A stretch of DNA of 64,000 nt from Paraphysomonas bandaiensis (lineage: Eukaryota > Chrysophyceae), in the NCBI GenBank assembly GCA_965644295.1, contig CBFFRP010000132.1, forward strand, positions 62,001 through 126,000, given 5' to 3'. Below the pieces are notes generated by a model. The model was not told where the DNA came from. It made no database searches and was given only the letters and a program-made list of their open reading frames with translations. A program made the translations under genes and the position numbers. Each line of letters opens with the position of its first letter. Position 1 is the stretch's first letter. Shown here in pieces: positions 55,346-64,000 of this stretch.

Positions 55346-55554
55346 AGGCAATAAGAAGCCTCTCTTTCACCTTCAACTGTTCACATTTATTATCACACTT
55401 ACAGTATACATATCATTGATTTGAAACTATATGAGTTCTCAATTGTGTTCTTAATGTTAATCAAGGAACATCTATTTCTTAATGCAGCAAGCATGCTACA
55501 AATAGCTATACAATCTACTATTAACCTTTCAACGTCATGAAGATAAGCTACAAT

Positions 55555-55665
55555 TTAACCTAGGGATAAGGAGTATCGTCCCTTGTCTAAATTTTAAAAA
55601 TCGGGCTTTTCGCACTCGTTTCAAAATTTTGAGCCCGGGACGATATAGCCTCCTTATTGCCAGTG
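55555..55665. repeat. Foldback repeat
   Basis: The arms GGAGTATCGTCCC (near 55569) and GGGACGATATAGCCTCC (near 55636) can pair, with a further inner TTTTAAAAATCGGGC/GAGCCC pairing. A related, more diverged sequence is inside the MITE at 21155-21250. Confidence 0.55.
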
Positions 55666-55945
55666 GTTAAATATAGCATATAACTATAGTGTCCCTTGTA
55701 CCCTTAAAAGTCAACTCCTTAAATTGTAAATTTCATTTTCAGAATACTATCTCACTATTGTCAGAAAATGCTTAGACGTAATCGTGTTCTTCGCTGCTCT
55801 GTGCACTTCTCACAGAATAGTAGGAATGTTTTGTGCTGAACGCCAGCTCCAGACGCTACCATGTCGTACTGCCAGCCGGGAGTACGTATTACTTTTATAA
55901 TAATATAAGCGTACATTTATTAGAAAATCAACGCAATTCTGTAGC

Positions 55946-56995
55946 CTATAATTCGCGGGAATTTTGCGCGTACAATTTCGTCCATGTATAACACCCCACT
56001 CCAAATACAGCGACTATAATGCCACATACGTTTAGAGTACTTAAGGAGACGTCGAAGTAAAATACTGTAAATACTATAATAACAACTCTACGGAACACAT
56101 TGAGAACAGCATGAGTTATAACAGATGATCGCCGGAGAGCCATAAAAGACAATATGTTGTAGCACGTATAGGCACATCCATTAACAACGCACTGAACCAA
56201 AATTGCTGAAAAAGAAAAACTTCCATTGCTGAACTCCATCATCGATTCTTTCTCAATTACTACAGCCAGAGGACAGGAGATCATAAATCCAATCACTGAA
56301 ATATTCGCAAAGAGTACTATTTCGTCAATAGTTCGACTACTGGCCTGGTATAACTGCTTCGCAACTACGGCACGATAAGAAAAGCAAATATTCGACAACG
56401 CCGCAAATACAAGTCCGAATAAGCTAAAAGAGTCTTCACCCATGCATGACATTCCAACTCCAACACATATCGGGACCAATGTCGCATATGATACAGCTGA
56501 TGCGACCTCATTGACGACAAAATATCCCAATATAACACTGGAGACTGGTTCTGCAGACTTCACTGTTTCCGCAAAATTCGCACTAACTAAACTGAAAGCT
56601 ATATTGGTGCAAAGAAAACCAAAAGTATAAGACACAGCAATTTGGCGCATAAAATTATTGAACTTTGAAGGAATGGGCTCAGATCTTAAAAGGCTAGATA
56701 TTGACTTCGTAATTAACGACGCGCAGAAAAATTGAGTAGAGCAAAGAAAAAATGGAAACGGAAATATTGTAAGAACATATTTTGATGTTGTTATAGCAAC
56801 CACAGCAGACGAATACCACCCAAACACTATCAGTATAAATACAGCGTTGCTATATAGACTAACTGTGCTGGGCCTCCCTTCACTGGAAGGCTTCCTTTCA
56901 AAGGTGGACTTCTCAATGTCATAAAGTACCCCACCCTTCAATATTGCATCTGGGGTATCTGGACGCACTTGATGCATCGGTTGAAAACGTAGCAT
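55946..56995 (-). CDS. Triose-phosphate/nucleotide-sugar transporter family (TPT/DMT) membrane protein
   Basis: 349 residues in a single exon, ATG at 56995. After a ~50-residue hydrophilic N terminus, about ten hydrophobic segments run to the C terminus. TPT-family features include GWYSSAVVAITTSKYVLTIF (helix 1), FPFPFFLCSTQFF, NIAFSLVSANFAETVKSAEP (helix 4 with the KSAEPV signature), SYRAVVAKQL, YNILSFMALRRSSVITHAVL and NVFRRVVIIVFTVFYF. The Lys and Arg in the last helices match the substrate-binding positions of the family. The protein is likely a Golgi, ER or plastid-type antiporter; the substrate cannot be told from sequence. A link to the GT92 enzymes in this window, as sugar-donor supply, is only conjecture. 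It is divergent from the CHAT gene across an (ATGT)n tract. Confidence 0.88.
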   Translation of the reverse strand: MLRFQPMHQVRPDTPDAILKGGVLYDIEKSTFERKPSSEGRPSTVSLYSNAVFILIVFGWYSSAVVAITTSKYVLTIFPFPFFLCSTQFFCASLITKSISSLLRSEPIPSKFNNFMRQIAVSYTFGFLCTNIAFSLVSANFAETVKSAEPVSSVILGYFVVNEVASAVSYATLVPICVGVGMSCMGEDSFSLFGLVFAALSNICFSYRAVVAKQLYQASSRTIDEIVLFANISVIGFMISCPLAVVIEKESMMEFSNGSFSFSAILVQCVVNGCAYTCYNILSFMALRRSSVITHAVLNVFRRVVIIVFTVFYFDVSLSTLNVCGIIVAVFGVGCYTWTKLYAQNSREL

Positions 56996-57082
56996 ATATC
57001 TGCAACGTCTAGTTCAGACACGTCATATGCAATATCTCCAACCTTCACAACATGCGGATTGTGTGAAATGCAAGTACTAAGA

Positions 57083-57980
57083 ATGTATGTATGTATGTAT
57101 GTATGTATGTATGTATGTATGTATGTATGTATGTATGTATGTATGTATGTATGTATGTATGTATGTATGTATGTATGTATGTATGTATGTATGTATGTAT
57201 GTATGTATGTATGTATGTATGTATGTATGTATGTATGTATGTATGTATGTATGTATGTATGTATGTATGTATGTATGTATGTATGTATGTATGTATGTAT
57301 GTATGTATGTATGTATGTATGTATGTATGTATGTATGTATGTATGTATGTATGTATGTATGTATGTATGTATGTATGTATGTATGTATGTATGTATGTAT
57401 GTATGTATGTATGTATGTATGTATGTATGTATGTATGTATGTATGTATGTATGAATGTATGTATGTATGTATGTATGTATGTATGTATGTATGTATGTAT
57501 GTATGTATGTATGTATGTATGTATGTATGTATGTATGTATGTATGTATGTATGTATGTATGTATGTATGTATGTATGTATGTATGTATGTATGTATGTAT
57601 GTATGTATGTATGTATGTATGAATGTATGTATGTATGTATGTATGTATGTATGTATGTATGTATGTATGTATGTATGTATGTATGTATGTATGTATGTAT
57701 GTATGTATGTATGTATGTATGTATGTATGTATGTATGTATGTATGTATGTATGTATGTATGTATGTATGTATGTATGTATGTATGTATGTATGTATGTAT
57801 GTATGTATGTATGTATGAATGTATGTATGTATGTATGTATGTATGTATGTATGTATGTATGTATGTATGTATGTATGTATGTATGTATGTATGTATGTAT
57901 GTATGTATGTATGTATGTATGTATGTATGTATGTATGTATGTATGTATGTATGTATGTATGTATGTATGTATGTATGTAT
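57083..57980. repeat. (ATGT)n microsatellite between transporter and CHAT genes
   Basis: About 900 bp of nearly perfect ATGT units, the longest in the window. Three single-unit ATGA interruptions have their variant units near 57453, 57621 and 57817 (168 and 196 bp apart). It lies between the divergent starts at 56995 and 58155. All MYVC-type ORFs here are artefacts. Confidence 0.95.
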
Positions 57981-58154
57981 ATTCTGCTATATATATGTAT
58001 ATATTATACGAATGGGGTGTTTAACTCGTGAAGATATTATCATCGTATATATTCTGTTGCTCGCTGATCGGTGTTGTGTAGCACGCTAGATCACTCTGTG
58101 AAGTTGGCGTGATCTATGTATCTCTGGTAGTGTATCTTTCATACAGCGTCTAGC

Positions 58155-61100
58155 ATGAGCGCAGAACCTTTCTACGTTGACTCCAGCCAGTACAGGCTGG
58201 CTTATTTATATGCCTCTCCTCTGATCGACACGACAGGCATGGAGCTGCCTCTGTTGGATACACAGCAGGAGATATCGATACTGAAGAATTGTATGAAGGA
58301 GGCCAATAGGTTGATACACTTCAAGGTAGATGTCGCCACCCCTCAGAATCTGAGGACCATTGCTACCCTGGGCGCAGTCATGATACAGTACTCCGGTCAT
58401 GGCATACCCGGAATACTAGCTTTTGAGAATGGCAGGGGGGAGGTTCACAGATTGGATGCTGATTCTCTGAAGACGTTGTTTTCGGCTGGAGGGGTGCAAA
58501 CCAAAATTGTATTCGTTAGCGCATGCCATTCGGAGGCTGCCGGGAGAAAGTTTGTAGAAGCCGGTGTTCCACATGTCATTGCTGTGAACAACCGGGTATC
58601 CGACAGCTCATCGCGTATATTCGCTCAAAACTTGTATTTTTCATTATTTCGTGGAAAGACTGTCCAGGAATCCTTTGAGATTGCGTCTAATATGGTAATG
58701 GTGACGGAAGGAGGTAAACCTACAGACCAGAAAAAATTTTTGCTTCTCCCCGAAGATGGTGCACATGATACTATTATTTTTGAGAATGCTTTGCATGGAC
58801 ATTATGTTGATGAAACCAATTCGCTGGCTCCAAATGGGTGTGACCCAACACCGAAATATTTCATCGGACGAAAGCGTCTGATGCAACAGGTTTTCTTTTG
58901 TCTAGGTGTGAGTAACAACAGATGTGTCACTATTAGGGGAGATAGAGGTATTGGTAAAACTGCTATTGCCTGTCGTTCTTGCGAGTATATGAATGAACGA
59001 AGGCTCTTCGATGTGATATACTTTGTGCCGCTTCGACGACGCGGGGCAAGTCCTGATGACGATGCCAATGCCCTTGCGACTGTGCTGGCTTCATGTATGG
59101 GGTCAGCTGGCGAAGGAGTGGGGTGTATCGAGGGCTTAATTCAAGCTCTTACTGGGGGACGGAGAGAGCTGAAAGATATACGGAATCCTGGATGTACCAA
59201 TCGAAACAATGGACTTGGGACAAGGAGGCATGGTGACAGCCGGAGAGAGGATAGATCAGACGATGGAAAGTGCAAACGGGTATTGTTTGTGATTGACGGG
59301 GCGGATGATTTCGTCTCGAGTTCAGTGACTCCAGCGCCGACTACATCTGCCGCCACAGCACCAGACGATATTGACAGGGCTCCCACTGAAGATGCCGCGT
59401 CCGTCACAATGACTTCTGACGAAGCTGGGAGTCGTAGATATGGTCTAATCACTCTCCTTGCGGAAGTGTTAAGGCGAACAGAAAATGTTAAGTTTTTAAT
59501 AACCTCCAGCAATCGCCTAGCCGGTGGTAATATGGTATGGCAGTTGAACGAGCCTGAGAAGGTTATTTCGGTAGCAGGGCTATCTAACAGGCACTCGGCA
59601 GAGCTCCTTGTGAAGCTTGCACCACGGGGATTGTTGCCGTCTGAAATGAACTCTGATAACCCTGCAGTAGCACTTGATACCCTTGCAGCCCGTCCAGTTG
59701 TACAAGCGCTTGGAGGCCATCCGAGGGCGCTCGCAATGTTTGCTTCGTTTCTCTCTGACCGTGTGCTGGACGACTCGCCCGAAATGAATGACATGGCAAA
59801 AGAGGTGCTGAAGAAAGCACAGGAGTGGAGAGAAGAATTTGACCCAGATTCTGCTCAATTACTGTTGCCTAGTAATTCTACGCATAAGGACGATTGCGGT
59901 AGGTTTGAAAGCGTCCCAGCCATTCCAGTTGCTGTTCCAGTGTCGGCAACAGCAGTAATGCGAAGAGATCATCCGGGTTACCCTACAGTCTCTGCGACTA
60001 CAGCGAGTACAGTATCCACTACTCCGACGAAAGCAGCACGGGCAATAACAGATTGTGGAGTGCGACACCGCGATACAAGTGACATTCAGACTGCGAACTC
60101 ACGATCTCGGAAGCCAACACGCGCTGCGTCTTCCGCCTCCCCGAGTCTCCATCATCCGCGTGTTGCCTCGCACTCTCCTCTCATCGCCCCATCGCTCTTG
60201 CACTCCTCTGTAAGTTCCAGTGCATTAAACATAGACTCGAGTGCTGGCAGGGTGTCCGGTAGAAATGGGAATGCAGTTGGAAACTTAGAACACAGTCATA
60301 GTCAGCCCAACTTACGTACAGCTTCTCCATGGGAGCGAGAGAGCGCTCAGTTCTCCCAGACTGTGTTTGCCAGTAACTCTCGTAGTAGCCGTTCCGATGT
60401 TTATCTTGAGGAAGCTCGCTCTGTAGCCCGTGAAGTTATTTCTGATCCCGTCTGTGCGGAGGTTTGGGCCCGCGTGTCTGCTGTTAATAACGGATGTTCC
60501 CCACCCCTCACCTCTGTTCGGTGGACGAGCCTTATATCAGCACTCTCAGAGTCCCTTGAAGCAGAGACTAGAGTTACTATTAATGGTGGAGCTCCACAAA
60601 GTGGAGATGAGGATAATCTCGTCTCTGTCACTCTATCACGACGTTTGACTCGTGAGGAAGCAAAGTTTCTAGGGGTGCGGATGCAACTGAGTGGCGCACG
60701 TGTTGTGTCTGGGAAGGGTAGACAGCACGGTCGCCAGGCAGCAGTGGACTACATGATCGACAGGGAGCGCTTTATTGTTTTCTGTGAAGAATGGTGGAGT
60801 GCACTTTTGAATTCACTACGAATCCTCAATGCAGAATTCAGTTGTAAGGACCCCATAATTATCCACGGATTCTTATCTAGGCAGCGCTCGGAGGAAAGGC
60901 TGTTAGAAACGAATGAACGTGGCGTTTTCCTTTTCCGGTTTAGTGAGTCTAGGAAAGGATACTTGGTGGTATCTTTTACGGATTATGCTACTGATTCGAC
61001 TGGACAATCCTCGAGGTGAGTAATTCTGCTTGGTGGTATAATATTGGTTCTCATTCGTAGAGAGTTTTCTGTTGTTGACGTCTTGTATCTGACCTTCCTT

Positions 61101-61331
61101 TATTGGTATAATAGGGTACGAGATGGCTCGGACGGGCGCGCTGTGGCTTTAAGAGCTCACCATTGCCTGGTTAATGTCGAGCCAAGTGGACTCTCCATGT
61201 ATTTTGAGGACGGAGAATGCAAATACGACTCCCTTGAAGAACTCGTTATGAAGTGTACTGGGTTGCGTACATTGTACCCGGATATACCAAAAGATGAAGC
61301 ATTTAACGCAATTAGCCGGTTTAGAACGTAG
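58155..61331 (+). CDS. CHAT protease-STAND NTPase-STAT-like SH2 fusion protein
   Basis: Exons 58155-61015 and 61115-61331 give 1025 residues with a 99-nt intron (GTGAGT...AATAG). Residues ~1-220 are a CHAT caspase-like domain with catalytic His82 in YSGHG and Cys124 in SACHSEAAG. Residues ~235-560 are an NB-ARC/STAND-type NTPase with FIGRK, Walker A GDRGIGKT (Lys268), Walker B VLFVIDGADD (Asp381) and FLITSSNR. Residues ~570-740 are a low-complexity Ser/Thr/Ala linker. Residues ~750-1020 resemble the STAT linker-SH2 unit: IIIHGFLSR, GVFLFRFSES with the phosphotyrosine-binding Arg928, then after the intron SLEELV and LYPDIPKDEAF. The last matches the STAT signature. There is no DNA-binding domain and no tyrosine tail. 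An earlier acceptor at 61061 would stay in frame but add a hydrophobic insert. Cytosolic phosphotyrosine-triggered protease activation is inferred. Confidence 0.9.
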
Positions 61332-61696
61332 TGACACATGTATTTTTCGTCATTCGTGTACATCGTGCTGATTGCAAGTTGTTATGAGCAACGCATGTTT
61401 GTCAGCCTTTACCATCTCATTTTATATTTCACTGCTACACTTGTGGATAATTAACTGCTTGTCTTTTAACGATTTTCGATAGTTAGAGTTAATGGATGAA
61501 TATCTCGGAAGTTCTGTATTTCTTTAGACAGACTGTACTTAGCAGTACAAACTTTGGAAGACCTTGTACTGATACATCTTTTATTTTTTCTCACTAAGAT
61601 ATGACTTGTGAAACACATTCTGACCTAGGATACTTCGGAAATGTGTTGAGGTATATGATATATATACGATCTTTTTGTCGTACAAGAGTCAGTATT

Positions 61697-61820
61697 TTAC
61701 TCTGATATCCTATTTGGCACTACGAAAGCTACTTATCCGTCACCGCAAGCACCAAGGTGCAACCACCTCCGCTCTATCACTCACAGCAAACGCAGTGAGC
61801 AAGCAGAATGTTGATATACA
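61697..61820 (-). repeat. SINE-like repeat fragment (hairpin part)
   Basis: On the minus strand it begins GTATATCAACATTCTGCTTG and includes the hairpin with basal stem CGGAGG/CTTTCG, held by two G-U pairs, and inner GCACC/GGTGC. Confidence 0.7.
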
Positions 61821-62057
61821 ATGATGCAAAAAAGGCTATTCATTATATGCTAGCTTCAACAACACTATTAAAAATTGCACTGCACATAATTGATAGTCTT
61901 TAAGATTCAAATGTACAGTGCATAATACAGTACAATATGTATGAAGTAGTTAGAACTAATATTGACTAAAACTAAACGTAAAAAAGTACAGTGACTGCGT
62001 AAGAATCAATAAATAAAGACATCTGTGATCAGAAATCGCGCCGAAATTGTTCGGGAA

Positions 62058-62200
62058 GATCCCTCTAAAAAGTCGGGCACCCATCTTTTCGTGGTGTTCT
62101 GGGGGATCAGTACCAGTACCGAGATATTATTCCGGGAAACTTGAGCCGCATATAATATATATATATAGTCAACAGATGATATTGTTCTGCCCACTCATAT
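62058..62200 (+). repeat. SINE-like repeat fragment (head part)
   Basis: AAAAGTCGGGCACCCATC is followed by TTCGTGGTGTTCTGGGGGAT and the TGCCCACTCATA block, in the same order as the head of the 52137 copy. Confidence 0.7.
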
Positions 62201-62962
62201 AGACAAATAAATACTTGAATTTATTCAGGATTCAGGCGACAATAAAAATTGCAACCCCAAATTGGCACGTACAAGTCACAAACTGAATCTGGCTGTTATG
62301 CTGTTCATTTCAAATATAGGCATTCAAGCTTGTGGTGGATACGTTGACAAATTTATGCCGCTAATTGCAAACTCTAAAGAATGATGGTAAGCTCCATAGG
62401 CAGCTATTATTTGCCCCTATCTGCCCACACTTGCAATCATGTCAGTATGCTATCATATGTTATAAAGTTATTGTTGTGATTAGAGATTGAAGTCGATAAC
62501 TGCTGTAATATTGTAGGTGAAGAACAAAATAGTTTTGCCAAAAATAGAAATGCATTAAGTTAGAAATATATATGTTTCTAGCGGTCAGGTTTTCTTCACA
62601 AAAATGAACTATATGTAGTCATCATCTTCAAAAGCAAAATTGTCATCATCCCAGTCATCAAACAAATCAGGTAGTCCATCCCTCTTGTTTGAGAGACCAA
62701 ATAAATCTATAAGTTGATGACCGAGATAAATTTCGCTGGCAAGGTGTATTTGGAGGGGTCAATATAAATTTCGCACCCCATATATGTATATAATGGAAGC
62801 AAATTTATCCAATATCTGTTGCCCATTGAAGTAAGCCAGTACATAGGTAATGCCACTAGACCAACTAGGAAACAGTTTTATAAACATCGACTACAATATA
62901 TATAATACATCAGTGCATTTTAGGTGTAGTAGTGAATGACTTATTATTAGCAATAATAGGCG

Positions 62963-63053
62963 TTTAAGAGACAGCGCTTAACTCTGAAATCCTACCATTT
63001 AACGCTACGAAAGCTGCTTGTGTGTCACCGCAAGCACCACGGTGTAACATCCA
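62963..63053 (-). repeat. SINE-like repeat fragment (hairpin 3' half)
   Basis: On the minus strand the GGTGCTTGCGGTGACACACA arm is followed by AGCTTTCGTAGCGTTAAATG and GTAGGATT. The 5' arm of the basal stem is lost. Confidence 0.65.
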
Positions 63054-63610
63054 CAAATAGTGATGATTATGGCTAATCAATTTTACATTTTTTTCTGTGA
63101 GTGTCTGCCGGTGTGGTCTGATTACCAGTCCACTTTATCGTAATTGGTGTGATACTCATTGGACCATCTTTATAAAACCAGTACTACTCTAGTCCTCTAG
63201 TGTGATGATATACCCCTAAAGGATATGTGGTATTGACTGGTGAACCTGAAAGAGAACAGACGAATGTAAGGAAGACACTAGTTAGATTCATAATTATAAT
63301 AATGCTTTCTTTATAAACCAAGCAAGTATAAAGTGTACATAGTACAAGGTTAACTTCAGTGATATGTACAACTCTACCGCAATACTACTTCTATTTCAAT
63401 ACACTTGGGCACCTACATGTGATAGTAGAATTCTGGTGATATATACGAAAAAAGGTCATATTATATAGTTTGCTAAAGCACTATAAAATTATTACACATA
63501 TCGGGTGTTCAGCTTCGCAACGCTGCGACTCATACTGACGATATTTTAATGCATGGTTCCATAAAAGACACGTGGGAGAGTACTGATGGTATTGGCAAAA
63601 CTTCTACTTT

Positions 63611-64000
63611 CTAATAGTCGTACAATTTCAAGAACATTGTCTTTAATTGGCGCGCTTCAAAAGCCACATTATGCGTTTCCGGATCGGGTGGGACTTCTCC
63701 ATTTCCAGTGTCAATATGAGGTCCCAGTGTTGTTGCGATATTCTTGCCTGCAGCTTCGGCTTTTTCCAAAAATTCTAATATTTCATTCATAGAGGAGTCC
63801 TACGAAAGTGTTAAGTCACATAGCCTAACTACTACAATTGGAGTAGTCGTACTTTGATAATAAGCATGTGCTTAGCCATATTTTCCGCAAGAGCCAGGAA
63901 ACATCTCTTCGCATAATACCACCTGTGGAGAAGATGCCAATGAACAAGGACTTTCAAAACAATTAATATTACGTGTCCATATGCAGCTTCTTGTCATACG
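63611..64000 (-). CDS. 3' exons of an unidentified gene (truncated by window edge)
   Basis: Three minus-strand exons join in frame: 63973-64000 (partial), 63853-63922 and 63611-63799, with GT-AG introns of 50 and 53 nt. The joined ~95 residues look genuinely coding and helical: HMDTWYYAKRCFLALAENMA, then IIK/DSSMNEILEFLEKAEAAG, GPHIDTGNGEVPPDPETH, and FEARQLKTMFLKLYDY at the stop. The pattern suggests the C-terminal part of an alpha-solenoid-type protein, but I do not recognise the family. An alternative last join (GTACGA at ~63622 to CAG at ~63582) would give a different C terminus. The longer plus-strand frame over the same DNA is a shadow. Confidence 0.6.

Larger units (their letters stand above)
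61332..63610. other. AT-rich intergenic DNA with SINE-like fragments
   Basis: No gene is supported between the CHAT gene stop and the exons at the right edge. Three SINE-like fragments are listed separately. A site near 62315 (AATATAGGCATTCAAG) matches the start of the 19735/54930 repeat pair. Confidence 0.5.

Noticed and set aside
57083-57980. CRISPR-like or satellite array
   Set aside because: The unit is a 4-bp microsatellite without spacers, in a eukaryotic context.
58202-58400. Minus-strand ORFs inside the CHAT-SH2 gene (also 58644-58886, 59141-59794 and 59580-59858)
   Set aside because: They are shadows of the plus-strand coding sequence, without domain signatures.
61062-61114. Alternative exon in the CHAT-SH2 gene after an earlier acceptor at 61061
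   Set aside because: It stays in frame but would insert ~17 mainly hydrophobic residues in the SH2 domain. The later acceptor (61114) gives normal SH2 spacing. Kept only as a note.

Overview
The window is nuclear DNA of a eukaryote, most likely a unicellular protist. Genes carry very short GT-AG introns (43-99 nt in the models worked out here), lie on both strands without operons, and are separated by AT-rich DNA full of decayed retrotransposons, MITEs and a dispersed structured repeat. The presence of a STAT-type SH2 domain, a PRL phosphatase with a CAAX end and multi-module GT92 glycosyltransferases points to a lineage with phosphotyrosine signalling (holozoan, amoebozoan or similar). I cannot fix the lineage from the sequence alone.

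Layout: 1-1462, 3' end of a TPR plus vWA-like gene. 3083-8135, an LTR retrotransposon with identical 387-bp LTRs. 8640-10960, a decayed LINE with RNase H. 12-19 kb, PRKRIP1-like, PP2C, FAM50A/XAP5-like and a secreted ankyrin protein. 21.6-32.8 kb, two head-to-head giant genes, each with three GT92 modules, sharing a 247-bp near-identical tract. 33.4-36 kb, transposon debris. 36.4-38.7 kb, an Rpc37/POLR3E-like subunit and a PRL phosphatase. 39.3-40.6 kb, a dead Copia element. 41-45.3 kb, FRA10AC1-like, a TIR transposon and a small unknown gene. 45.8-49.8 kb, a myristoylation-type protein with three LamG-like domains. 52.8 kb, an NTF2-like protein. 55.9-61.3 kb, a TPT/nucleotide-sugar-type transporter head-to-head with a CHAT protease-STAND NTPase-STAT-like SH2 protein. 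63.6 kb to the edge, the 3' exons of an unidentified gene.

Recurring themes: (1) four long (ATGT/ACAT)n tracts occur, and all four lie in the upstream region shared by a divergent gene pair. (2) Three proteins known from human late-stage spliceosomes (PRKRIP1, FAM50A and FRA10AC1 types) are encoded within 30 kb. (3) A SINE-like repeat shares its 3' half with the local LINE tail and contains a cloverleaf-like hairpin whose basal stem shows compensatory changes between copies. (4) The most novel-looking gene is the CHAT-NTPase-SH2 fusion, which joins a caspase-like protease, a STAND switch and a phosphotyrosine reader in one protein.
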